Positions 46,146-56,500 of a stretch of DNA of 64,000 nt are shown one piece after another (position 1 is the first letter of the stretch; the number at the start of each line of letters is the position of its first letter). Under the pieces are notes generated by a model. That model had not been told where the DNA came from. It did no database searches and saw only the letters and a list, made by a program, of their open reading frames with translations. Source of the stretch: Ctenosaura bakeri (Eukaryota; Chordata; Lepidosauria; Squamata; Iguanidae); assembly GCA_948474755.1 (NCBI GenBank), contig CAOLHI010001436.1:62001-126000 (forward strand). The letters are read 5' to 3'. The position numbers and the translations under genes were made by a program.

Positions 46146-49100
46146 CTTCTTGATCACTGAAGGCCAATGTGTCATTCCATCCCTACTTAATCTGTACTTG
46201 TTCTCTTGGTTCTTACAAGATTAGTTCTCACCAATGTCTTTCCTCTTAAGGAAGGAGACCCATCCACATCAGATCACCATCATGTGTGGTGCCTTGAGTT
46301 CTTCATGCTATATAAATGTGATAAAATAGACATGACCCTGCACTAGTGTGGCTTAGTGCCAGGGTAGGTTATTGGTGGCAAGGCTTTGTTCTTGAAGATG
46401 AGAAGTAATACTAGAAAGGAAACCCGAGAAGATGTCAAAGTCTTTTTCTTTTCCACTGAGCAGCCACAACTGGCCGCCTTACCTGTGATGTCAGGGGAAG
46501 GATTTGAAAGTCACTGGATATAACATGAGTTTTGCAGCTTTTTTTCCCTTAAAAAACAAACAAGCAACTCATTAGCCCCTTTTCCAAAGTTTTTATCCCT
46601 CACCTGCCCCTTTCTTGATTGGGAGAAGCTTATTGGTACTTGTGCCCACCATCTTTGACTATCAAAGAAGCTACTGCTTTGGATAAGAAAGCTTTGCCTC
46701 TGATTTCCTACATGGATTCCCTGTCTTCAGGGAAAACCATTGGAGAAGCTGCTTTGATCTATTCCTTTGGAATGCATTTTTGATTCTGAACACCAGAGGC
46801 TGACCAAAGAAAGCTGCTGCAGAAGCTGCAGTGCAGGGCACAAGTCTCCCTGCAAAATAATTCAACAGCCGCTAAAATGTTTGCCTCCTTAGAAAATAAT
46901 ACACCACCTGCTTCTAGAAGGAACTTACATTCGGAAAGACCCATTGTAGTAACAAGCTTAATGTAAGATCTCTAGAGGTTGCTCAATTCATAAACTCTTG
47001 GCTCTCCCAATGGCATACCTCTTTTATTATTGTGCTTCTTTCTTTACTTGTTTGTTTTTTCTGTGGCCTGCTTAATGGTAAATCTAGTTGTGATGCGTTT
47101 CATAATTTGATGACTTAGGATGTATTGTTACTTGCATTAAACTGTCTGGGGATGCTGCAGCTGCAGTTCTTCTGATTACCTAGGCATGATCGAAGAATTG
47201 GGAGCAGGTTGCATGATTTTTCATTTCTGGAGTACAAATTTAGCTGTTACATGGCATGGATGAAAACAGTAGTTCATTAATCAAAGTACTGCTACATTCA
47301 TAATCTCAAATTGCAGTTGGTTTCAGATCTTAGCCTAAGCGGAAACTCTTGTTAGCACTACTCCTGATTAGGCCACAGAGAAGAAAATTAGTTCTTTTGT
47401 GGGGAAATTGGAGAGAAGGATCAAGTAATCCTGCTGCTCACCTCTGATTAATAATCATAGTTAAGCTGATTAGTGGCCTAACTGCATTGTGTCATTTACT
47501 CAGTTTAGAACATGTATATTTCATTTTTCTTTCAACATGGAATTCAAGTAATCACTCTTGAGATTGCCAGGTAGTTTCCTATCCAGGCAGTAGTAAGACC
47601 TTGACCTGCATTTCATTAGCTGGGTGGCTGCATCATATATCTATAGGTCAGAGATGAGCATGATCTGTTGTTTAGAGGACTACTTTCTTAATCAACCAGA
47701 TGTGACATTCTTTTATTTTGGTCGTATTCAGTAGATATTTGGAGCTTTTTCGTTGCTGGATGCTCTCTCTCTCTCTCTCTCTCTCTCTCTAAAAAAGAAA
47801 ATTATAAAGTAGAATTTGACCCAGAAGTAATTTTTTTTTTTGGCCTGATTTTTGGAGGGGATTGGTAAGGGCTCAGGGATCTTTCTAGACACCCTCAAAA
47901 GACTCTATACAGTTTCCAGGCTATACATCCCCCCACACCCTGCTCCAAAGTAGTTGTGTACTTTTGTGATAAATCTCAACTATCTCTGTTCTGTTGTTTT
48001 GTTGGTTAGAAGTATGTGCATGTGTATGAGTACATGCATACAAACACATTGCAGGTACATTTTCAAAGTTAGGAAACAGAGACTGAAACTGTCAGATAAA
48101 AAGCACACACTTGAAACTTTTATCTGGATTGGTGACAGTCTTTTATTTTTTTCAAGCTTCTGTTGACATAGTTTGCCAGTGTTGACTTCAAAGGCAATAT
48201 AGGCTTGGGTATTATTGGAAGTCTTAAGAAGTAATCTTATAAAGTGCAGAGCTGCCTGCCAAATAGCTGTGCTAAAGAGGCCAAGAGTGCATAATGTGTT
48301 GTCAGACCTATGATGAGGAATGAGCAAATTGGAAAGGGACAGAAGCCCACTGAAAAATGCTGCATGTGAATAAGTTCTTGTGCGCAAAACTGCTTTTAAA
48401 AATAGCATGTTAATACATACACTGGCTGCTTATGATACCTGTAGGTTTTTTGGTTTTTTTAAAAAAATCTGTCCTGCCTTTGCTGCATCTCAAATTTTGC
48501 CTGCTTGCTAGCAGAATTAAAATTCATCAGTCATTGATTTCATTAACTGCCATAATTTGTTCTCTAAGGCTTTAATAATTTCCAGCCCTTCAAACACAAA
48601 AGGTAGGAGAATAGTTGGGTTTGGGGGAGCAAGAGAGAGTGTGCATTTCAGTACCAATGTGGAGGGCAAAAGAGCTGATATTCCAGATGTTAATGTGAAG
48701 AAGTTTGAAAACTGTGAGCAACTTTCTTGTTTAATTTTTGTCTCCTCCTTTCTCTCATCTTGGACCTTGTTCTCTTCTGCCAGGTATCTACCTTTTGCTT
48801 GCAGCTGAGTTCTAGAAGTATACAGCTTTCTCCTTCAATCTACTTACATAGGTTCATCTCTTTCTCATACCTCTTATGTTGTAATCCATCATTTGTTTCA
48901 ATTTTTCTTTCAGTTTGGCTTCAGATATTCAGTTCAATCACAGTTACTCCTTTTCACATTTCGTTGACCTTGTCTTTTGGGAACCTGGCTGAAGGAAACA
49001 TACTTAAAGTAATGTATTTAGTTTACACCAAGACTGTGAGACAAATCTTTTTACAAACTGCTTGTTCTCTCAGAAACTTACATAAGTCTTTTTAATGTAC

Positions 49101-49225
49101 ATTTACAGGCAGGAATGATGGTGGTGAAAGACTTGTTCTTTGCAGATTTGTATGGTGAATAATTGTGGTGGATATGATTGTGTAGAAGAGGAAAAAGGAG
49201 AGGAAAATGCTAAGTGTAAATATAA
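46146..49225. other. Intronic, mostly unique sequence
   Basis: About 3 kb without a clear transposable element. The block 47150-47550 is repeat-free and rich in TAAT/ATTA words, so conserved regulatory sequence is possible. A 142-codon frame at 47980-48408 (-) and a 122-codon frame at 48727-49095 (+) have no recognised domain or codon pattern. Confidence 0.4.
47763..47791. repeat. (CT)n microsatellite
   Basis: About 14 uninterrupted CT units. Confidence 0.95.
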
Positions 49226-49455
49226 ATATTTGTTATGTGCCGTCAGCTTGACTCTGACCTAGGACAACACTATTACAGAGTTTTCTCTGAAAGATTTCTT
49301 CAGACGAGTTTTGATACTGCCTTCCTCTAAGGCTGAAGGAAGAGTGTAATTTGCCCAAGTTCACCCAGGGGCAGTTCCATGGGCTGTACAAAGGTTCAAG
49401 CTGTGGTCTCCTGGAGACCTAGTCCAACACTCAGACCACTATATCATGCTGTATC
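49226..49455 (-). mobile_element. tRNA-derived SINE (Sauria-like), minus strand
   Basis: Tail-like TATGTGCCGTCAGCTTGACT, body TTGCCCAAGTTCACCCAGGG, and head complement CCTAGTCCAACACTCAGACC ACTATATCATG. A diverged copy related to 5653-5829. Confidence 0.75.
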
Positions 49456-50284
49456 TTAAACGTAGATACAATGCCCCTCTAATGAGACAAGAAATTTGAA
49501 CCCTATTTTGGTTTTAAGTGTGGTAGCACCAAGGTCAACACAGCCTTTAGTTAGCTTTAAAAGTGAAGTTTGGACCAGGAAGTTGGTTTGCTAACCCAAA
49601 TCATGGTTCCTGGTTGCTAGACGGTGATGCTTATAGTGGTTAGTGATGGAAAGAGGAGAAGTTAGAATTTGGGGAAGAGGATGGATTGTGCAAGTTGAAA
49701 GGCTGCTTTAATTGCCTGACTGTGGCCGAGAGATTAGGAGCCAATGTATTTGCTATACCACTGCAGTGGTAGTTTCATTTTTTTTCAGTGAAATATGGCA
49801 TGGTCTCTGTTCAGTAAAAAGATGCTTCCTTCCAAAAGTTTATTAATTTCCCCACTTATTTCCATGTAAAATACGCTTTATGTAGAGCTGCTGCCAGTCT
49901 TGGGATCCGTGTAAGCTAGCAAAGTCCCATTTGCCTCCTGCAACAGTCTGATAATTGATTCCCCCCCCCCGTAAGTTGTTGTCAGCCAGCAAAACAACTC
50001 TTGCCCCACACCCAAGCTGCTGCTGCTGCTGCTGGCTGGTACATTAGGAAACAGAGCATTTTGCTAGATGACTCTGAGGTTGCAAGCCATTGCTATATAA
50101 ACCATTTCTTCCCAGTGAGAGTGACAGATAGCTCAGCCAATCAGATGCCACCTTTGGAGGAATGTAGCCAATAAGGGCACCAAAATGATGAGGAGGTGAG
50201 TGAGAGGCTCAGTGGAGCTTGATCAGCAGAACTCCACTGTCACTTTAGGGAGAAATAAAAGGATAATTGATAAATGATTTAATA
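49456..50284. other. Intronic, nothing recognised
   Basis: Contains a 10-base C run near 49962 and a short (GCT)6 tract near 50018-50035. Confidence 0.4.
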
Positions 50285-50398
50285 TATGTTTAATCTTTTA
50301 AAACCATTGTTATTAGCTATTGTTTTAAATTGATATTATTGTAAGCCACTTTGAGATTTTTGGATATAGAGTGGGATACAAAAATAAATAAATTAGAA
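50285..50398 (+). mobile_element. L2-type LINE 3' end
   Basis: TTGTAAGCCACTTTGAGATT then TATAGAGTGGGATACAAAAA and TAAATAAATTA, the usual L2 3' terminal motif. Confidence 0.7.
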
Positions 50399-51181
50399 TT
50401 TAATAATGATAATTTGCAATTCCAGTTTCAGCTCCTAATACAGTGGTTTCATTTCACTCCATTTTCATTGCTGCTACTGGCAACATCAGTATCTATTCAC
50501 GGTTTGGGGGATGTTCTGGGTTGCTCCCAGGCTTTTGGACCTGGAACCTCTTCCTTATATATCATGACTAGCAGCGCCAATAGTTCTCTGCATTATTTGG
50601 TGCTTTTGCTTCAAAAGGCTGACACCTTTGGGTATTCTGCAAGATGGAAATGTATTGTCTCACAGTAAAGGTGCTTACATACTGGAGTCATTATTATTTC
50701 AGCTCTTTCCATTTTTGCAGTTCCCACAGGTACCTCTTAAATAGATTATTGTTTGTGCTTGAACGTGATGTTTCCACTTTAAAGCCTTCACTTTTAAATA
50801 CCACTTAGATCAGTAGCCAACTTTCTACTTTTCTTTCTACAGTAATCTGGCTAGTGGACTCAGTTTTGTTGGTTGTAAAAAGTGAACTTTTATCAAAAGA
50901 ACACCTTACTGACCAATGAATCCTAATACAAACTTTTACTCAATTTTCCTTTTTTTGCACACTGTGGAAAGCCTATCTGAACTGAAGTGGTACTCCCCCC
51001 CCCTTGCCTAGGTTTTGTCTCTCAGGCAAAAACTCCTTTGATGCACAGTATATTTTTGGTGCTTTTCTATCTATAGTCATATGATATGTAGAAGGAAAAC
51101 AAAAGTGTGCTTTGACAGTCAAAAGAAATACCAGGAAGGGGCATTAGAGAAAACTGAGAGAAAAAGTAGTCACCACAGATG
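50399..51181. other. Intronic, nothing recognised
   Basis: No supported gene or repeat ends. A C run lies at about 50995-51003. Confidence 0.4.
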
Positions 51182-51189
51182 CTAGAGTC

Positions 51190-51597
51190 CTGTGGTTCTT
51201 AACTTTTCCTTTGCAATGGACCCCCTTTAAATCTCTTCTGTTGCCACAGATTGCCAGGGTTTAAATGGAAAAGCAAGAAATGTCATGTGCTCTCTTTCAA
51301 CCACTCGGTATCATTCATTTGCATGTTCTCACTGTGTGCAGAAGTAGAGAGTGCCGAGTATATTTTTTCCTAGCAGTTATTTTCATAACTTTTGAAAAGT
51401 TTGCGATATTGTAATGAAACTTTGTACAAAGGATATCTATCACCAACAAAAGACTCCTGCTCTTGAGATCAATATATGTCTGTCTGTCTGTCTTTCTTAA
51501 CTGTAAAAGGTCATAACATGTCTTCAAGCCTTCACGAACTCCTGTGAGGGAATCCCAGACCCCGGGGGGTCCACGAACCCCAGGTTAAGAACCACTG
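51190..51597. mobile_element. Short hAT (Charlie-like) element, 408 bp
   Basis: Left end CTGTGGTTCTTAAC and right end GTTAAGAACCACTG are inverted repeats with one mismatch. CTAGAGTC (51182-51189) and CTAAAGTC (51598-51605) match at 7 of 8 bases, the hAT duplication length. The interior has a (TGTC)n run near 51477-51492 and no coding potential. Confidence 0.85.
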
Positions 51598-51867
51598 CTA
51601 AAGTCTATCTGTGAACCTTGTTGAGTCAACCTGCAACCCCCTAGAACTCAAAAAGATGTGATAGTAGCACACTATTGTCTTTGGTCTCTCCATCCTATTC
51701 AATGAAACTGTTGAGAGCACATCTTCCTGCTTTTCAGTAGCTTGACATACACTATTGCAGTGACTTTAGATAGGAGTGTTGAGGGTCTATGCTGGAATTA
51801 AGCTTTCTGACATCATAGCTGATACTCCAGTTGATATCTGTCCTATATAGATTAAAGAAGTCCTCCC

Positions 51868-51960
51868 CAACCTGGTGCCTTCCATATTTTTTAGGCTATA
51901 GCCATCCCGACCTTAATGGCTAGGGTTGAAGGCATCAAGTTGAGGAAGGGTGCACCAAAG
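51868..51960. mobile_element. Small foldback MITE (CCTGG...CTCCAGA family)
   Basis: CCCCAACCTGGTGCCTTCCA is partly mirrored by GGCATCAAGTTGAGGAAGGG about 60 bp on. Same family as 5343-5460. Confidence 0.55.
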
Positions 51961-52550
51961 TTTCCAAATGGCAGGATTTAAATGAAAAGCATGCTGGGCT
52001 CTCTTTTTTGAGACCATGGGCTGAAGCAGTATTGTTTTCCTTGCTTTGCCCTATCAGTTAATGTTTCAAGGTCTTTAAATATCATCCAGAATGCAGCCTT
52101 GTTAATAATGCTTTCCTCTCAGCCCATCAGCATCTGTATTGTGCTCTGGAGTGCCATGCTGTGCACATGCATCCTAGCATCTGTCCTGCAGGTGGAATGT
52201 GCACTCCAGATCTTGCTTCCAGATGATTCTGCTTTGGATGGGTCCCTCTTGAGGTTCTGAGTTGGTTTTCTTTGCATATCTGGTCCCACTACTGCTCTGT
52301 CTTGAACTTCTGTTTCCATGCATATGGAATACCAGTCTAGCAACTACATGTGCATTTTTAGCCCACCAGTTAGAATGAAAACTGACTGATTCAGCAAGAT
52401 TTGGGGTTTTCCTTCTGCTTGTCTTCTTCAGCTAGCCTGTGGACTTAAAAAGGGAGTGAAAGGTGCAGTTCTTTTCCTCTTTAAAAGTAACAGAAATATT
52501 AACTACCTTCATGTTACTCTTCTTACTATGCTCTCTTTTTTTCTTTGCAG

Positions 52551-52712
52551 GATGTTACGCTTTCGCCTTCTCCCTGCTGTGGCAGGTTTAACTGCCATTT
52601 CTAGGCGGCAATACAGAACAGCCCAGTCTATCCATAGCCAGCGCAGGCTGCTGATGGTGGCTTTTGTAGGAACTACAGCTGTGACAGCAAGCACTGGACT
52701 TCTTTGGAAAAG
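52551..52712 (+). CDS. MICU1: MICU1 first coding exon (exon 2): mitochondrial targeting and membrane segment
   Basis: MICU1 is the EF-hand gatekeeper of the mitochondrial calcium uniporter in the intermembrane space. The exon follows a good acceptor (polypyrimidine tract then TTTGCAG ending at 52550), starts one base before ATG (52552), and ends AAAAG|GTATGG with GT at 52713-52714, leaving phase 2. It encodes 53 codons plus two bases. Residues 1-33 are R-rich without acidic residues (MLRFRLLPAV, SRRQYR, SQRRL), a mitochondrial presequence. Residues 34-52 are hydrophobic (MVAFVGTTAVTASTGLLW). From memory, human MICU1 has VTASTGLLWKR at the same positions, and the N-terminus aligns without gaps to residue 54. 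Later exons (polybasic region, EF hands) lie outside the window. Reading past 52712 meets a stop at 52723. Confidence 0.9.
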
Positions 52713-52734
52713 GTATGGACTTTAAATTGGCATT

Positions 52735-53038
52735 GCTGCATTCTTCAGTTTTTGAAAGGCTACTTCTCTCAGTCGCTGCTCTATACACTTGGAATTGCCT
52801 CCCTGAACATTTGTGGACTGCTCCTTCCCTTATTATTTTTAAATCTCAGTTAAAAACTTTCTTGATTTCAAAATGTTAATGTTGTTTTGTAACTTTGTAT
52901 AGTTTGATTATGGGTACTAGTTAGTTTGTTTTATATTATATTGGATTTTTCATATTTTGCCTGGATAATTTATTTTAAAATTGAATGGTATAGTTTTATT
53001 ATTTCTTTCTTCCCATGGTGATTGTATGTCTGTCTGTC

Positions 53039-53076
<38 letters not shown>

Positions 53077-53205
53077 CACACACATAGATACACACACATA
53101 CATATTTTAGGTTGTATACCGTTGGCAGGACCCACTGTTTCTAGTTGCTTTACTTGTAAAGCACTGTGCATAGATGGTGCTGTATAAATAAACAACAGTG
53201 GCTAC
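52735..53205 (+). mobile_element. L2-type LINE 3' fragment just after MICU1 exon 2
   Basis: TWNCLPEHLWTAPSLIIFKS then QLKTFLI reads at about 52787-52865, an L2 C-terminal remnant. The 3' end is TAAAGCACTGTGCATAGATG GTGCTGTATAAATAAA (53157-53192). It starts some 20-80 bp from the donor of exon 2 and contains the microsatellite at 53026-53100. Confidence 0.65.
53026..53100. repeat. Compound microsatellite (TGTC)n(TG)n(TA)n(CA)n
   Basis: TCTG units grade into a long TG run, then TATATA, then CACACA. It lies in the L2 3' UTR and can form a hairpin (TG against CA). Confidence 0.9.
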
Positions 53206-53220
53206 AATAATAAGATTGTA

Positions 53221-53591
53221 CGGTCATCCCTCCACATTTGCTAGGGTTAGGGGCATAGGACCCCTGTGAAAGTGAAAAAAACGTGAATAACTCTAGGCCC
53301 TCCCAAACCATATTTAACACACAAAAAAGTATGATCACCATATTCAACCCACCGTGGATTCCTTTGAGGCATCAGGGTTCCTTCACAAGGCAGAAGTGGG
53401 TGGCTGGTGGGGCTTACTGCCACCTCCACTGCTGCCCCAGGGGCTTAAAAACTTCATTTGCAGTTTCTCAGTCTTCCGAAGCTTGCAGTCCCTATTAAAA
53501 ATGGCATAGGGAGACAGCAGAAGACACAGCAAATAATTGGTGAATAATCAAATCTGCGAAAGTGAAACCTGCAAATATGGAGGGCTGATTG
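53221..53591 (+). mobile_element. Tigger-like non-autonomous DNA element, copy 1
   Basis: Left CGGTCATCCCTCCACATTTG and right (complement) CAATCAGCCCTCCATATTTG form the terminal inverted repeat, with TA at 53219-53220 and 53592-53593. Related copies lie at 61332-61822 and 62730-63201. No transposase is encoded. Confidence 0.8.
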
Positions 53592-53593
53592 TA

Positions 53594-56500
53594 TTAATAA
53601 AAAATAGGTTGTAAACGTTAAACAGCTTATTTTAACTAGTCTTGTTCCTTGACTATACAGGGTGGTTGGGGTTCTTGTAGTTCTATTGGAGGTGAGTGTG
53701 TAAGAAGAATTGCTGCTAGTGGCTATAGTTGATATGCTGTGTGTTACAACTGATTTTCAACACCTAGCTTTGACAGTCAACACCTAGCCCTGCAAAGTTA
53801 GATGTACAGTGTCCACTTTGGTGGTATTTTTATATTATAACTACATAAATAACCGTAATAGTGCAAACCCCATAGTGCTTGCGCAGATATCTCACTTTGA
53901 GGTGACTAAAGAATACCTGTCTTGTATATAGTTTGGGACTGATCGCTAGACATACTGTCACAGAGCTAATGTTGAGGTCATTTTTTTATGTCCAATGTGT
54001 ACGTGAAAATGGATTGGGCAAACCTAAGAAAGCTCAAGTATATTGAGTGACTTTAAAGACATTCTGCTATGCTGTCATATGCTATTTTGAAAGTGCTTGA
54101 TGATGGCACTTTGGGTCTATCTTTTGGACCTAGCGTCTGGGTACTTTGTCTGTTTTCACCTGAAGGTGGATCCTTCAGTAACTTGGTGAAACAATAATGT
54201 GTTTATCACTGGGATTAGTAGCTGAAGGTGTTTTGACCAGTAGGCTTCCTTCTTGTGGGGTATTGCCTAGCTTACAAATTAAAAGAACAAAATGGTGGAT
54301 AAAATGGCATCTCTAGCAGCAGAAGTTGTAATCATGGTGAGAAGGTGAAAGGGGCAACAGAAGAACTTAGATGTTTTCAGTTGCTCCATTTACTTTCTTT
54401 CTAGTAACCCAGTGACAAAATAAGTTGCCATCTGTAAGCTCCAGATATGGTTCTTTTTTCTCAGTTCTTGTAGTCATGCAAGATAATTTCAATGAAAATA
54501 TGAAAAAAACCCAAACAACTATCAGTGGTAACATTTGAACAAAATTGTTTTCTGCCGCTTCTAGAATGCTGTCTGTAAAATTCCATGCATTTCTACACAG
54601 AAGTAATTCTTGCTGTCTTTAGTAGTATACACTTCTAAGTAAGTATGGTTAAGAATCTAGCGTTGGTGGCTTTAGGCTTTGGCTACAAGGGAAGAACTAC
54701 ATGCTTGAGTAGCCAATACAATGTCTTCTGGTGTTTCTTTGTGGGCCTGACTTTACAGAGAGCTGTTATTGCTGAAAGGCTATATCTGGGTGAAATTTTT
54801 GGTCATGAGAAAACAGGTTTGGAGATACACCCAAAGCAATCGATTTTTCTTAAAAAATGAATTTACAGGTACTTGTTCACATGCTTGAAGCTAAAGTCAT
54901 AAGTGTCTCAAGGTTATGTAAACTTTCAGGGGCTTCTTTCTAATTGGGAACAGTTGCTAATTCAAAGTGAGGCTTTGTGTAAATATTCTGTCAGGGAAGT
55001 TCACCCACTGCAGAGATGATATAACACAATGCTTGTTTTCTCTCAATTAGTTAAGCAAATATACTTTCATTGGTATATGAATCCTTGCTGTGCTACAAAG
55101 CTGCAGCCCCCTGAGGGCTGGGAGGGTAGTGTTTTCTTTCTTTTCCCCCCTCTTTTTTCCAAAGCTTCTCATGCAGTGCAGAAGGCCTGCTGCCTGTGAT
55201 GATATGTGACACTAATGAGGAGTGCGTGGCTTCCAAGATTCTAGTTAACCTTGAATAGTCTATTTCTAGATCTTGTGGTACTTAATCAAGAGTTCAGTGA
55301 GAAACTCCATTATAGGAATCCTCATGAGCTGCAGGGGCACCTTCCTTTGTGCCTGAAGATCAGTTAGATTTGTGGGGTTTCCCACAGTGATTTTCTTAGG
55401 GAATATGCTTCTTTTAAGCATTGGAAGGTGCTGTGTGTATTTGTTTTAAAATGATTTTCCCTGGAGTTAAAATGAATCAGACATTGGGTTCACTGTAGAG
55501 TTTATCTGGAGATAAAAAGGGCATTTTCCCATTATAACATTTGTGATTTCTAACCGGAAGCTGAGCTGCAACCTCGATAGATATGTAGCTTTTCTGATTA
55601 TTTTCTGCTCAGGAGATGGGGAAAGGTTTCTGTCCCTGTCTTGTTCTAATGTCTTATTGTTTGCATTTATGAATTGGAAATGCCTTTTGACATGACAAAA
55701 ATAAAATGAGGAACAACATATGGCTTGCTTGTCAGAAGAAGAGGTAAAACAGTTTTCTAGTATCGCTTAGTCAGTGGTTGAACTTGCTTACATTACCCTC
55801 CCCCTCCACTTGCCCAGCCTGCATGCACACACATACACAGGTCATAAACACAGCATTTCCCAATATGGAAAGGCTATTTTGAAAAGCTACACAATACCTG
55901 GTTTTTAACTTAAAGCTGATTTAGTGATTCTGACCTTATTTGGGCACACTAAACCATAATGTTGTGTTCAGATGCGATGCATACTTTTCCATCCCCGGAT
56001 TTGTACATTCAAGTTGGGAACAAACTCCTTTTTCAGAATGTGATTTATTAGGACAGAATTCCTGAGTTAAAGTAATATCTGACTATGACTTTTCACTCCC
56101 CCAGACTCTTTCTCTCAGGAGTTGTGTGAGTTTTGTCAGGTGGGTGTTCTTCTTGCCTACAATATGTTTCTTGGTGAACAACATTTACAGGGTGAATGTG
56201 GCCCATGAAGATGGCATTCAGTGGACATGCACTACCATTAAGTGATTAACCATGTCCCCGCACTTGTCTATCACATACTTTTTATAGTCTTTTAAAAAGA
56301 ACTCTAAATTTACTATTCCCCAAAACATTTCTGATTTGCGCAGTTGCAAGTACTTATTACTTGAGGTATGTAAATGACCTGAAAGAACAAAACATCCAAC
56401 TCTCTTCTATCTTACTAAAACCTCCTAGCCTGGAAGGAGTTCTTGATTGTCATAGGTTGCCAGTGGCTCATTACTATTTACAAACCTGGTTTGAAGACAT

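Larger units (their letters stand above)
29552..52550 (+). other. MICU1: MICU1 intron 1 (inferred), about 23 kb
   Basis: Runs from the GTAAGC donor to the acceptor TTTCTTTGCAG at 52540-52550. It holds most of the transposable elements listed here and no recognisable coding exon. The intron is inferred from the two splice sites; an unseen alternative 5' UTR exon could lie within it. Confidence 0.55.

Noticed and set aside
47980..48408. 142-codon frame (-)
   Set aside because: No domain, no splice context, runs through low-complexity AT sequence.
52456..52725. 89-codon frame as a complete small protein
   Set aside because: It starts in the intron and ends past the splice donor; the real exon is 52551-52712.
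53026..53100. Repeated units resembling an array
   Set aside because: A plain compound dinucleotide/tetranucleotide microsatellite, not CRISPR.
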